A program made the position numbers and the translations under genes. 41,478 bases of DNA from a virus. This document shows positions 1 to 6,157 of this stretch, piece after piece. Position 1 is the stretch's first letter. Every line of letters starts with the position of its first letter. Location: positions 1 through 41,478 of the IMG/VR virus record IMGVR_UViG_3300017753_003779, one strand, 5' to 3'. The notes beneath the pieces are model-generated. The model saw only the letters and a program-made list of their open reading frames with translations. It was not told the origin of the DNA and did not search any database.

Positions 1-51
1 AAATGGGACTTATGGATGTTTGATGACACATGTGAAAACGTGTGTGCATAG
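1..51 (+). CDS. C-terminal end of an upstream gene (partial)
   Basis: An open frame enters at base 1 and ends at a TAG at 49-51, encoding about 16 residues ending ENVCA. The stop lies immediately before the GGAGG ribosome site of the next gene, the tight spacing used elsewhere in this window. Nothing can be said about function from so short a tail. Confidence 0.45.
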   Translation, partial: KWDLWMFDDTCENVCA

Positions 52-60
52 GAGGAATAT

Positions 61-189
61 ATGAATACAATCATGACAGTTATTACAGGTATCGGTGCGA
101 TTGGAATGCTTTTAGTTATGTGTTCCATTCCAGCTTTGATAGCCGGCGGTATCGTTGCTAATCACGGCCAGAAGAATGAAGACAAATAG
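61..189 (+). CDS. Small single-span membrane protein
   Basis: Encodes 42 residues from an ATG 4 bases after AGGAGGA. Residues about 4-33 are almost entirely hydrophobic and small (TVITGIGAIGMLLVMC, then a Gly/Ala/Ile run), followed by a polar tail (NHGQKNEDK), so one inner-membrane helix is likely. The second gene of a cassette begins only after a new promoter that overlaps its stop codon. Function unknown; phage early regions often encode such short membrane proteins, some acting in superinfection exclusion, but nothing here proves that. Confidence 0.7.
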   Translation: MNTIMTVITGIGAIGMLLVMCSIPALIAGGIVANHGQKNEDK

Positions 190-217
190 TGCAACATAAC
201 CAAATGCGCTATATACT
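189..217 (+). promoter_or_regulatory. Early-type promoter 1
   Basis: GTGCAAC at 189-195, 16 bp, TATACT at 212-217. Reads into the gene at 249. Almost identical to the copy at 500-528. Confidence 0.85.
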
Positions 218-248
218 ATATACATAACCAATCAACCAAGGAAACATT

Positions 249-494
249 ATGACGCTAGCACAACAATACGACAACAACATAGAATCGATTGCCGATCGCT
301 TCCGTCAATCAGATGCAGTAGATCAAATCCTCTACGACATTAAGCTACTGCGAAAAAGCATAAACTTAGCAATCAATCAAGAAGTTGTAGAGGACCTGAT
401 TGAAGAAGTCGAGGAATATGTCCACTACGATGAATCGCTGGAATATATCTTAAGACAAATACCCGTTGAGGTCAAAGCTTTACTAGCTGGATAG
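249..494 (+). CDS. Small acidic helical protein, unknown function
   Basis: 81 residues, rich in Glu, Ile and Leu, with no hydrophobic span. The central part (about 40-65) alternates acidic and aliphatic residues in a helix-like pattern (VVEDLIEEVEEYV). The ATG follows CCAAGGAAACATT, a weak AAGGA ribosome site. It is the only gene of its cassette, between two near-identical promoters. No family recognised. Confidence 0.75.
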   Translation: MTLAQQYDNNIESIADRFRQSDAVDQILYDIKLLRKSINLAINQEVVEDLIEEVEEYVHYDESLEYILRQIPVEVKALLAG

Positions 495-499
495 TAAAA

Positions 500-528
500 G
501 TGCAACATAACCAAACGCGCTATATACT
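500..528 (+). promoter_or_regulatory. Early-type promoter 2
   Basis: GTGCAAC at 500-506, 16 bp, TATACT at 523-528, just after the stop of the previous gene. Reads into the gene at 560. Confidence 0.85.
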
Positions 529-559
529 ATATACATAACCAATAACCAAGGAAAATAAT

Positions 560-832
560 ATGTTACCATCATCTCTATATTCACAAAGTGACTGGGCCGA
601 ACTATTCACACTGTGTGCCAGGTATTCAGACTCAGCTCAAGCGGCCGATTATCATGCAATAACTGAATGGCTTACAGAATGGTCAAAGACACATGACTTG
701 CCTCCGCCAGAGGAAACAAATGAGTGGAGCGATACAAGATATGTAATCCAAGAAGCATTGATGTTCCTCGATAAGTTCGCGGAAAACCATCTAGACGACT
801 TCGAAAACAGGAAAAGATCTCAAAACAAATAA
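560..832 (+). CDS. Small cytoplasmic protein, unknown function
   Basis: 90 residues, soluble, rich in Trp, Asp and Glu; the C-terminus is basic (ENRKRSQNK). No recognised motif. The stop codon lies inside the first bases of the structured RNA element at 828-980, so that RNA would be the 3' part of this gene's transcript. Confidence 0.75.
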   Translation: MLPSSLYSQSDWAELFTLCARYSDSAQAADYHAITEWLTEWSKTHDLPPPEETNEWSDTRYVIQEALMFLDKFAENHLDDFENRKRSQNK

Positions 833-980
833 ACTCCGTGGTTGGTGTTAAGCTGACTTCAACACTGAAATAGGCGATCCGGTGTGGAATTGATCATTCT
901 CACTTAGGAGGCGCGTTGAGGTCGGCGGTGCAGTGGCTGGTTACCACTGGGAAAGGGTGGGCGTATCACCAACAACGGAA
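828..980 (+). ncRNA. Structured RNA element, copy A (unknown family)
   Basis: About 150 gene-free bases sharing an organisation with 7767-7885. The first 27 bases (828-854) are identical in both copies, core CTCCGTGGTTGGTG. Then come a conserved GCGGTG (925-930), a hairpin with CAGTGG 931-936 pairing CCACTG 944-949 around loop CTGGTTA, and a GGTG/CACC hairpin (956-959 with 967-970). CCGTGGTTGGTG at 836-847 can also pair with CACCAACAACGG at 967-978 as a closing helix, competing with the last hairpin. In copy B the middle hairpin has different paired bases (CAGAG/CTCTG), so pairing is kept by compensatory change. No known RNA family was recognised. Confidence 0.6.
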
Positions 981-981
981 A

Positions 982-1010
982 ATGTAACACAAACAATAAC
1001 CATATATACT
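982..1010 (+). promoter_or_regulatory. Early-type promoter 3
   Basis: ATGTAAC at 982-988, 16 bp, TATACT at 1005-1010. It begins right after the structured RNA copy A. From the -10 onward it is nearly identical to promoter 4. Confidence 0.8.
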
Positions 1011-1041
1011 ATATACACAACCAACAACCAAAGGAAATAAT

Positions 1042-1386
1042 ATGACTATTACATTATTAGCACACCACATCGAATGGGACACAGATGGTGACATAGATGC
1101 TGGACGAGCACTGCCATCTAAAGTTGCTGTGGAAGTTGATCTACTAGAAGGACCAGATGCAGGCCCGATCAATGACCAGATCTGTAACCAGTTATCAAAC
1201 ATAATCGGCTTCTGTGTGCTGGACTACAAACTCCAGGGATACAGTGCTGCAGCCGACTTTGCCCTGCAAATGACAACTGGGCGCAGCCAATCCGATGTGT
1301 TCCGCAAGACTTGCGAAGAAGCAGAAGAAGAGATGGCCAAAGAAGCTGATGAATACAACCCAGAAGGTGAGTGGTTTAGTAAGTAA
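1042..1386 (+). CDS. Phage hypothetical protein
   Basis: 114 residues. The first 65 (AHHIEWDTDGD, then LPSKVAVEVDLLEG and IIGFCVLDYKL) have the look of a small domain that recurs in unrelated phages, but I cannot name its function. The C-terminal 45 residues are acidic and helical (CEEAEEEMAKEADEY). ATG preceded by AAAGGAAATAAT. Sole gene of its cassette. Confidence 0.8.
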   Translation: MTITLLAHHIEWDTDGDIDAGRALPSKVAVEVDLLEGPDAGPINDQICNQLSNIIGFCVLDYKLQGYSAAADFALQMTTGRSQSDVFRKTCEEAEEEMAKEADEYNPEGEWFSK

Positions 1387-1388
1387 AA

Positions 1389-1417
1389 GTGCAACAAAAA
1401 CAATAACCATATATACT
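1389..1417 (+). promoter_or_regulatory. Early-type promoter 4
   Basis: GTGCAAC at 1389-1395, 16 bp, TATACT at 1412-1417. Drives the gene pair at 1449 and 1718. Confidence 0.85.
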
Positions 1418-1448
1418 ATATACACAACCAACAACCAAAGGAAATAAT

Positions 1449-1718
1449 ATGCCAGGAAAGAAAACAGTAGATGTGCTAATGCTTTTGAAGTGGGCGAACA
1501 AGAACCTTTCACGAGAAGATGAGTTTGCAACCGTCGACTTTAAGTCAGGTATCTGCACAATGATTGAGATGGTCTTGCACGAGTCAGGAAACTATGAAGG
1601 CTTCGGCTTCCACGACAATGATGACAGTGCGACCGGAACACTAGGGTATTACAGTCGAATCTACTGGTACTCAGACAAAATGAGGAAAGAATGCAACAAA
1701 CAATTGAGGATCGCATAA
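1449..1718 (+). CDS. Small protein, unknown function
   Basis: 89 residues, soluble, with several aromatic residues and a Gly/Asp-rich middle (EGFGFHDNDDSATG). ATG follows AAAGGAAATAAT. Its TAA overlaps the ATG of the next gene by one base (TAATG), indicating translational coupling. No family recognised. Confidence 0.75.
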   Translation: MPGKKTVDVLMLLKWANKNLSREDEFATVDFKSGICTMIEMVLHESGNYEGFGFHDNDDSATGTLGYYSRIYWYSDKMRKECNKQLRIA

Positions 1719-1933
1719 TGAAAGACATTAGGGAATGTTATGTTTGGCTTGAATATACTAATGGCCGAAAAGTCAAGTTACCAGTGTGGTTAGATATAGA
1801 CGACTGCGTTGAACGACAAATCCGTGAATCTTTCGAGTCTCCTCCCGGTGCCATAAACGGACTTAAGTTGGCTAGCTTTAAGTGGGACCTCGTTGAACGG
1901 TATCAGACTATTCATAATGAGGATTACTCTTAA
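1718..1933 (+). CDS. Small protein, unknown function
   Basis: 71 residues from the ATG of a TAATG junction; an in-frame ATG 27 bases upstream at 1691 would overlap the previous gene, and the junction start better matches the coupling seen in this region. GAGGA lies 7-11 bases upstream. The sequence looks like a small beta domain (CYVWLEYTNGRKVKLPVWLD). Function unknown. Confidence 0.7.
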   Translation: MKDIRECYVWLEYTNGRKVKLPVWLDIDDCVERQIRESFESPPGAINGLKLASFKWDLVERYQTIHNEDYS

Positions 1934-1940
1934 ACCAAAA

Positions 1941-1969
1941 GTGTAACCTGCCTTCCTGCGTGGTATAAT
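1941..1969 (+). promoter_or_regulatory. Early-type promoter 5
   Basis: GTGTAAC at 1941-1947, 16 bp, TATAAT at 1964-1969 with an extended -10 TGG. Drives the gene pair at 1997 and 2443. Confidence 0.85.
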
Positions 1970-1996
1970 AAATAAGAACCAACCAAGGAGGAAATG

Positions 1997-2446
1997 ATGG
2001 GATTATTCGCAGTGAAATATAAAATAAAAAACCGATGGATAAATACGGGACGTGTTGATGAATACGGTGATGATATACTGGTAGTAAATCCGGATCCAAC
2101 TGTTGTTGTGCTTGCGGGTCATTGGAGTCAAAGAGCCAGAATGGAGGATAGGCATATTGAGCATGAATTGTTCGCAGTATCCTCGAACCGTTTTAGGGAA
2201 ATGACGGGGATCGTTGTATACGGTGGAAATATAGGAGCTCGAGGCATTATTAAGACGCACGTAAATGATGATGTACACCGTTTGATTATGGAACGGGCGG
2301 GTCAAAAAAGAAGACGCTCCAATAGGAAGACCCGGGACGATGTGATGAAAACGCCCCAGGAAATAAGAAGATTGCGGGCAATACGAGACGGCAAGCCGCT
2401 GGTTCGAACTGATGTAAAACCGATAAGAAGAAGGAAAGCAAAATGA
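1997..2446 (+). CDS. Basic phage protein, unknown function
   Basis: 149 residues. Two ATGs are adjacent (1994 and 1997); AGGAGG at 1986-1991 is better spaced for 1997. The N-terminal 80 residues resemble a beta-rich domain, while the C-terminus is strongly basic (GQKRRRSNRKTR, then VKPIRRRKAK), so nucleic-acid binding is plausible. It ends in a 4-base ATGA overlap with the next gene. Confidence 0.75.
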   Translation: MGLFAVKYKIKNRWINTGRVDEYGDDILVVNPDPTVVVLAGHWSQRARMEDRHIEHELFAVSSNRFREMTGIVVYGGNIGARGIIKTHVNDDVHRLIMERAGQKRRRSNRKTRDDVMKTPQEIRRLRAIRDGKPLVRTDVKPIRRRKAK

Positions 2447-2811
2447 AAATAGGCGAGCTATACATGATTGAATACAAGGGCGGTGAAGAAGCTCTGGAAA
2501 ATATGTGGAATGGAGGGCTAATCACATTCAAGCAACTCCAAAAGATGAAAGTACCGAGCCCTGGTGTCCTGTTAGGGTTCAAAGATGATAGCCTTTCACA
2601 GGAAGCAAGGGCTGTGCTGGAAGCAAGACTCAAAGAGATGAATGTAAAGGCTTCGAAGCGGAAGCAAATGCCCGGGTTTTATCTGCGCCGAGATGCGTTT
2701 GCTAAGAAGCTTGAAAAGCAATCAAACCCACAACAGTATGGTATCTTTATGTATGATGGTGAAATACAATGTAAGATTAAGCTGTCAGATGTGATACTAA
2801 CAAAAGTGTAA
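2443..2811 (+). CDS. Phage hypothetical protein
   Basis: 122 residues, soluble and slightly basic, coupled to the preceding gene by ATGA. The middle is helical and charged (EARAVLEARLKEMNVKASKRK), followed by a short beta-like C-terminus (YGIFMYDGEIQCKIKLSDV). No family recognised. The stop overlaps the GTGTAAC box of promoter 6. Confidence 0.75.
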   Translation: MKIGELYMIEYKGGEEALENMWNGGLITFKQLQKMKVPSPGVLLGFKDDSLSQEARAVLEARLKEMNVKASKRKQMPGFYLRRDAFAKKLEKQSNPQQYGIFMYDGEIQCKIKLSDVILTKV

Positions 2812-2834
2812 CTGCACTAAATGTGTAGTATACT
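2806..2834 (+). promoter_or_regulatory. Early-type promoter 6
   Basis: GTGTAAC at 2806-2812 (it contains the stop of the previous gene), 16 bp, TATACT at 2829-2834. Confidence 0.85.
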
Positions 2835-2859
2835 AATAACACAACCACTAGGAGATAAT

Positions 2860-3078
2860 ATGAAAAGAGATAGAAGCTACGAAGTTGGAGACACAGTTCG
2901 ATATGAGACTTTCACTGGAGAGTTGAGGACTGTTAGAGTCACAGCGAAGCATGATGAGATTAAGAATGGTAAGCCTGGTTTTGATGGCCACATTCACCGT
3001 AATGAAGATGATACTGTCTGGGGATATGATCATCAGATTATTAGAGTTTTCAAAGTGAAAGAAGGCCGATGGCAGTAA
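2860..3078 (+). CDS. Small beta-barrel-like phage protein
   Basis: 72 residues from the ATG after AGGAGATAAT; an in-frame start 39 bases upstream would lie inside the promoter. The sequence (YEVGDTVRYETFTGELRTV, then GKPGFDG and VWGYDHQIIRV) matches a short SH3-like protein type that I recognise from many unrelated phages and some bacteria; its function is not established. Sole gene of its cassette. Confidence 0.8.
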   Translation: MKRDRSYEVGDTVRYETFTGELRTVRVTAKHDEIKNGKPGFDGHIHRNEDDTVWGYDHQIIRVFKVKEGRWQ

Positions 3079-3079
3079 A

Positions 3080-3108
3080 GTGTAACTACCACAAAAGAAT
3101 GGTATACT
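3080..3108 (+). promoter_or_regulatory. Early-type promoter 7
   Basis: GTGTAAC at 3080-3086, 16 bp, TATACT at 3103-3108 with extended -10 TGG. Reads into the micro-ORF leader. Confidence 0.85.
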
Positions 3109-3128
3109 ATAACCATAAGGAGGAAATA

Positions 3129-3146
3129 ATGAAAATCCCCAAATAA
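3129..3146 (+). CDS. Five-codon micro-ORF (MKIPK) in a structured leader
   Basis: ATG-AAA-ATC-CCC-AAA-TAA sits 5 bases behind a near-perfect AAGGAGG site and directly after a strong promoter. The next 100 bases are gene-free and structured: GGCT/AGCC and CCGGCG/CGCCGG pairings, and CCCACG (3207-3212) pairing CGTGGG (3221-3226) just upstream of the next gene. A similar arrangement occurs at 5724. It could be a leader peptide that tunes downstream expression, or the 5' remnant of a deleted gene. Confidence 0.4.
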   Translation: MKIPK

Positions 3147-3250
3147 GGGCGTGAGGCTACCGGCGCTGAGCCCGTTTCAAAAGTCCGGCGATAACAATAA
3201 CAACCCCCACGGCTTGTGACGTGGGTCTTTACCCCAACCAAGGAAATGAC

Positions 3251-3478
3251 ATGACTAAAGCACAGTTCAACAAGATTATGAAAGAAGTGCATTCGATCTG
3301 CCTAGACGGTCCAATGAGTGACGAAGCGGCGTACGATACAACAGACTTTATCTTGGGCGACAATCCAGGTCTCAGAGAATATATTCAAAAACACGTCGGA
3401 GCTTATGACGCGCAAGGCTGGCTGATGTGTGAGATCATTCAGCTAACCAGATATAGTGCAACACCATACAAAGCCTGA
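3251..3478 (+). CDS. Small protein, unknown function
   Basis: 75 residues. The ATG at 3251 follows CCAAGGAAATGAC, the spacing used in this region; a GTG 30 bases upstream lies in the leader hairpin and is less likely. Soluble, mostly helical composition (FNKIMKEVHSICLDG). The stop lies within the 16-bp spacer of promoter 8. No family recognised. Confidence 0.7.
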   Translation: MTKAQFNKIMKEVHSICLDGPMSDEAAYDTTDFILGDNPGLREYIQKHVGAYDAQGWLMCEIIQLTRYSATPYKA

Positions 3479-3484
3479 TATACT
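3456..3484 (+). promoter_or_regulatory. Early-type promoter 8
   Basis: GTGCAAC at 3456-3462 inside the end of the preceding gene, 16 bp, TATACT at 3479-3484. Drives the four-gene cassette 3511-4112. Confidence 0.85.
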
Positions 3485-3510
3485 ATATACAACCAACCAA
3501 AGGAGATAAT

Positions 3511-3612
3511 ATGAGTTTAGTAGGACTACTTATGATCGCAGCATTTGCATATATGACTTGTAATGTGATTGGAACAGCAATTGAAAAGAACAAAGCGCGG
3601 AGAGGTGAATAA
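3511..3612 (+). CDS. Small membrane protein
   Basis: 33 residues from an ATG after AAAGGAGATAAT. Residues 3-23 form one hydrophobic span (LVGLLMIAAFAYMTCNVIG), then a basic tail (EKNKARRGE), which predicts the C-terminus in the cytoplasm. The TAA shares a base with the ATG of the next gene (TAATG). Function unknown. Confidence 0.7.
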   Translation: MSLVGLLMIAAFAYMTCNVIGTAIEKNKARRGE

Positions 3613-3803
3613 TGGGAAAACTTATGGAACAGACTATCATCAAAACAGTAGAGGAAATGATTGTTGTTGATGGAGATATGCAGTGGATTAGAGAAGAGGT
3701 TGAGTGTATGTTCGACCGCCAGTTCACTGAAAAGGAATGGGAAGGTATCACCCTCCAAGCACTCATCAGACGTGCGTTTACTCGACCCTTACCGGAGGCT
3801 TAA
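3612..3803 (+). CDS. Small acidic helical protein
   Basis: 63 residues, soluble, acidic and helical (IKTVEEMIVVDGDMQWIREE). Coupled by TAATG at both ends, so it is the second of four genes translated in series. No family recognised. Confidence 0.7.
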   Translation: MGKLMEQTIIKTVEEMIVVDGDMQWIREEVECMFDRQFTEKEWEGITLQALIRRAFTRPLPEA

Positions 3804-3949
3804 TGAGTTTGAATGACAGTCTCTTCGGAGAAGAAGACCGCAGGTGGGAAGAATACTACCTCCTACTCCAGTCACAAAAGCAAAAGGAAGAAGATAATGA
3901 GCAAGAGAACAATAGACTTTCAGATACCACTCACAAACAAAGTGCTTAA
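3803..3949 (+). CDS. Very small hydrophilic protein
   Basis: 48 residues from an ATG in a TAATG junction, with GGAGG 6 bases upstream. Highly hydrophilic and Glu/Gln-rich (LLLQSQKQKEEDNEQENN). An in-frame ATG at 3737 exists but has no ribosome site and overlaps the previous gene. The last 53 bases overlap the next gene in another frame. Confidence 0.6.
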   Translation: MSLNDSLFGEEDRRWEEYYLLLQSQKQKEEDNEQENNRLSDTTHKQSA

Positions 3950-4112
3950 AGTTGAGGATGGTCTGGCTTATGTGTTCGCAACTATCTCACCGGTGATTAT
4001 CATAATAGGTACATTCGGTCTCTTTGGAACATACGGATTATTGGTTCTAAGTTCTTTGGCGGGTGGATACGTGTTGTATGACGGAATAAGTCTGACTGAC
4101 AAAGAAGAATAA
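3897..4112 (+). CDS. Two-span membrane protein
   Basis: 71 residues from the ATG at 3897 (AAGGAAGAAGAT upstream); the frame is open further upstream but reads through the previous gene. Residues about 24-42 and 45-60 are hydrophobic (VFATISPVIIIIGTFGLFG, then GLLVLSSLAGGYVLY), giving a helical hairpin with an acidic C-terminus. Last gene of its cassette. Function unknown. Confidence 0.65.
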   Translation: MSKRTIDFQIPLTNKVLKVEDGLAYVFATISPVIIIIGTFGLFGTYGLLVLSSLAGGYVLYDGISLTDKEE

Positions 4113-4141
4113 GTGCAACAGTTCCAATAATATAGTATACT
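4113..4141 (+). promoter_or_regulatory. Early-type promoter 9
   Basis: GTGCAAC at 4113-4119 directly after the previous stop, 16 bp, TATACT at 4136-4141. Drives the genes at 4167, 4427 and 4543. Confidence 0.85.
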
Positions 4142-4166
4142 AAAACCACACAACCAAGGAGATAAT

Positions 4167-4427
4167 ATGAAATATGAAGTTCCATTCACATACACAGAAG
4201 ACTTAGACATATTAGAGCTTAGCGAAATGCTCAAAGCAAATAATCTTTCGATACATCCGAGTAATGATCAGCTTGAGAACAGTTTACCTAGATCTGTTGC
4301 TGAGTACCTGATCACAGGAACACAAGATAATCTTGTTTCATTCTTTCGTGAACTAGACGGCCCGGGACAATCATTCCCTATCACAGAGTTCGTCGAGTAT
4401 ATTCAAGACTACAAGCTGGAGGCATAA
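4167..4427 (+). CDS. Small acidic protein, unknown function
   Basis: 86 residues, soluble and acidic, with helical segments (EDLDILELSEMLKANNLS). ATG follows AAGGAGATAAT. Ends in a TAATG junction with the next gene. No family recognised. Confidence 0.75.
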   Translation: MKYEVPFTYTEDLDILELSEMLKANNLSIHPSNDQLENSLPRSVAEYLITGTQDNLVSFFRELDGPGQSFPITEFVEYIQDYKLEA

Positions 4428-4546
4428 TGAAACCCGAACATCAAATCATACTACAAACACTAGGTGAGCTTTGGCTCGTACTTGGCACTTTCGTAATCAT
4501 TGGCTGTGCAATACAATCAATCAAAGACTTTAGGAACATCAAATGA
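4427..4546 (+). CDS. Small single-span membrane protein
   Basis: 39 residues from the ATG of a TAATG junction; GGAGG lies 7 bases upstream. Residues 8-29 are hydrophobic (LQTLGELWLVLGTFVIIGCA), followed by a short basic tail (IKDFRNIK). It overlaps the next gene by ATGA. Function unknown. Confidence 0.65.
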   Translation: MKPEHQIILQTLGELWLVLGTFVIIGCAIQSIKDFRNIK

Positions 4547-4806
4547 AAAAGAAGCAAACAAAATGGATCGTATTGGAAATGTTCTTGGCTGGACCCGGAA
4601 CACGGAAAGAAGTATGGGAGCGAAACCCTGAAGCCATTCAGTGGGAGACATTCAAAAGAGTCTCAGCTGCACTCAGATCGAACGGGCTGCTGGAAACTTG
4701 TGGCCCACAACAGATCCCATCACAATCTGGACAGACTCAAGTTCGACTCACCCTAAAAGGTCGCAGGTCTGTGGAAGGCTGGCGAATAGTCAGAGAACGC
4801 GGGTAG
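4543..4806 (+). CDS. Possible winged-helix DNA-binding protein
   Basis: 87 residues, basic. The order of segments fits a small winged helix: a first helix (KWIVLEMFLAG), a second around ETFKRVSAALRSNGLL, and a beta-wing-like end (TQVRLTLKGRRSVEGW). It could be an early transcription regulator. This is a fold impression, not a family match. Translationally coupled to the preceding membrane protein. Confidence 0.6.
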   Translation: MKKKQTKWIVLEMFLAGPGTRKEVWERNPEAIQWETFKRVSAALRSNGLLETCGPQQIPSQSGQTQVRLTLKGRRSVEGWRIVRERG

Positions 4807-4834
4807 TGTAACTGACACCCAAACAATATATACT
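4806..4834 (+). promoter_or_regulatory. Early-type promoter 10
   Basis: GTGTAAC at 4806-4812 overlapping the previous stop, 16 bp, TATACT at 4829-4834. Confidence 0.85.
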
Positions 4835-4870
4835 ATAAACACAAAATAACCAAAACCAATGGAGGCTCGT

Positions 4871-5368
4871 ATGGGCGGAAAAGCTTTAGACGGAAACAGA
4901 ATAACAAACGAACAAGCACACAATCTCTTTGAAAGTATTGTGCTCAACCATAACCTCGGCTGTAAAGCAGACAAAATACTTTTATGTGGATCAGCGAGGC
5001 GAGGAAGTAAAACAAGCGGAGACTTGGATATAGTCTTTATTGACAGTGAGAACGAAGCAGTCAAAGCTTGGCTACTCGAAGAGTTCGGCACTAAGAAGAA
5101 CGGTAAACCCCAAAACACTGCACTCATTGACGGGGTCCAAGTGGAGTTCTATGAAGCAACTCAAGAGACTTGGGGAACCTGTACTCTAATGTGGACTGGT
5201 TCGAAATGGAACAACATCAAACTCAGGAAAGCCGCCAAAGCGAGAGACCTGAAGTTGAGTCAACACGGTCTGTTTGACGGAGACGGAAATAATCTAGCGG
5301 CAGGCAAAACAGAGAATGAAGTCTTTGAACTCCTTGGGTTTGACTACATTGAACCACAAAAACGCTAG
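4871..5368 (+). CDS. Minimal DNA polymerase X-like nucleotidyltransferase
   Basis: 165 residues from the ATG at 4871, 5 bases behind GGAGG; an ATG at 4859 precedes that site. The palm signature is clear: G40-S41-x-R-R-G, then G50-D51-L-D53. The C-terminal part (WTGSKWNNIKLRKAAKA, GLFDGDG, ENEVFELLGFDYIEP) matches the thumb and end of family X polymerases such as Pol beta. The usual 8-kDa and finger domains are absent, so this is palm plus thumb only. The third catalytic position reads VQVEFYEA, with Glu where family members normally have Asp. Likely roles are gap filling or nucleotidyl transfer in repair. Confidence 0.85.
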   Translation: MGGKALDGNRITNEQAHNLFESIVLNHNLGCKADKILLCGSARRGSKTSGDLDIVFIDSENEAVKAWLLEEFGTKKNGKPQNTALIDGVQVEFYEATQETWGTCTLMWTGSKWNNIKLRKAAKARDLKLSQHGLFDGDGNNLAAGKTENEVFELLGFDYIEPQKR

Positions 5369-5372
5369 TAAA

Positions 5373-5401
5373 GTGCAACTGCCCTAAAAGTGTGATATAC
5401 T
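5373..5401 (+). promoter_or_regulatory. Early-type promoter 11
   Basis: GTGCAAC at 5373-5379, 16 bp, TATACT at 5396-5401. The first 18 bases are almost the same as in promoter 13. Confidence 0.85.
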
Positions 5402-5425
5402 ATATTCATAACCAGGGGAGATAAT

Positions 5426-5668
5426 ATGAAACCAATCAAAGACTTCAAACACAGCACCTTCGCAACAGTGATCGCCATTGCTTGCGCCGAAGCAATCATC
5501 ATTCAAACACTATCAGTTGATATGCTGCCATTCCTAGTCGTGAACTCATTGGTCATTGTCGCAATTGCCAAAAAAGCTTCAATGAAAAATCTCAACACTA
5601 TCATCATCAATCCTAGACAATTATCAGTAACACCTGGATCTGAACTGGCTATGACAACAAGCAAATAA
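5426..5668 (+). CDS. Small membrane protein
   Basis: 80 residues. Hydrophobic residues about 12-52 can form two helices (FATVIAIACAEAIIIQTL, then MLPFLVVNSLVIVAIA), followed by a polar tail. ATG after GGGGAGATAAT. The end, encoded by acaagcaaataacaaaagtg, resembles the 3' ends of the genes at 5855 and 6789, suggesting cassette recombination. Function unknown. Confidence 0.75.
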   Translation: MKPIKDFKHSTFATVIAIACAEAIIIQTLSVDMLPFLVVNSLVIVAIAKKASMKNLNTIIINPRQLSVTPGSELAMTTSK

Positions 5669-5673
5669 CAAAA

Positions 5674-5702
5674 GTGCAACAGCACCAAAATTGTGGTATA
5701 CT
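5674..5702 (+). promoter_or_regulatory. Early-type promoter 12
   Basis: GTGCAAC at 5674-5680, 16 bp, TATACT at 5697-5702 with extended -10 TGG. Reads into the second micro-ORF leader. Confidence 0.85.
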
Positions 5703-5723
5703 AAACACATAAAGGAGGAAACA

Positions 5724-5741
5724 ATGAACATCCCCAGCTAA
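5724..5741 (+). CDS. Five-codon micro-ORF (MNIPS) in a structured leader
   Basis: ATG-AAC-ATC-CCC-AGC-TAA lies 5 bases after AAAGGAGG, repeating the design at 3129 (promoter, strong ribosome site, M-x-I-P-x, stop, structured gap, next gene). The 110-base gap contains GTCC/GGAC and GCTAC/GTAGC pairings. The gap sequence differs from that at 3146-3250, while the ATCCCC codons are kept. Confidence 0.4.
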   Translation: MNIPS

Positions 5742-5854
5742 AGGCACCAAAAGAGCAGTCCAACTTACCGGATGGACGAAGCTACCGCTAAAGCCTGAAC
5801 CAATCCAAGCGTAGCACGATCACAAACCTCAAAACACAAACCAAGGAAACTCAA

Positions 5855-6097
5855 ATGACTTTATTACTAGCACTCATCTCATTCGCTCAAGCAGAACCCC
5901 AAAACATTGAAGCAAAAACTCAAGAAGTCACATATATCGACTTCTCTGATGTGGAACTGACAGCAGAACTCACCAAACCTAGCGTCATCTTTGTGGCACC
6001 AATCAGACAACCTGCCAAGCCAGACTTGCTGATCCCAGATGTACGACAACTCTTCCTCGACAAAGAAGCAGCAAAGCACTCACGAGCAAGCAAATAA
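5855..6097 (+). CDS. Small exported protein, unknown function
   Basis: 80 residues starting with a short signal-peptide-like segment (MTLLLALISFAQA, with AQA at residues 11-13 as a possible signal peptidase site). The mature part is soluble, Pro- and Glu-containing, and ends in KHSRASK. Periplasmic location is likely if the signal works; it is short and lacks a basic n-region, so some doubt remains. Preceded by CCAAGGAAACTCAA. Confidence 0.65.
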   Translation: MTLLLALISFAQAEPQNIEAKTQEVTYIDFSDVELTAELTKPSVIFVAPIRQPAKPDLLIPDVRQLFLDKEAAKHSRASK

Positions 6098-6102
6098 CAA
6101 AA

Positions 6103-6131
6103 GTGCAACTGCCCTAAATGTGTGGTATACT
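6103..6131 (+). promoter_or_regulatory. Early-type promoter 13
   Basis: GTGCAAC at 6103-6109, 16 bp, TATACT at 6126-6131 with extended -10 TGG. Confidence 0.85.
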
Positions 6132-6157
6132 ATATTCACACCCCAACCAAGGTAAAT

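Noticed and set aside
828-980. Group I intron, RNase P RNA or tmRNA
   Set aside because: No P3/P7-like core, no RNase P consensus (GAGGAAAGUC-like) and no tag-peptide frame could be recognised; the similarity to copy B is clear but the family is not.
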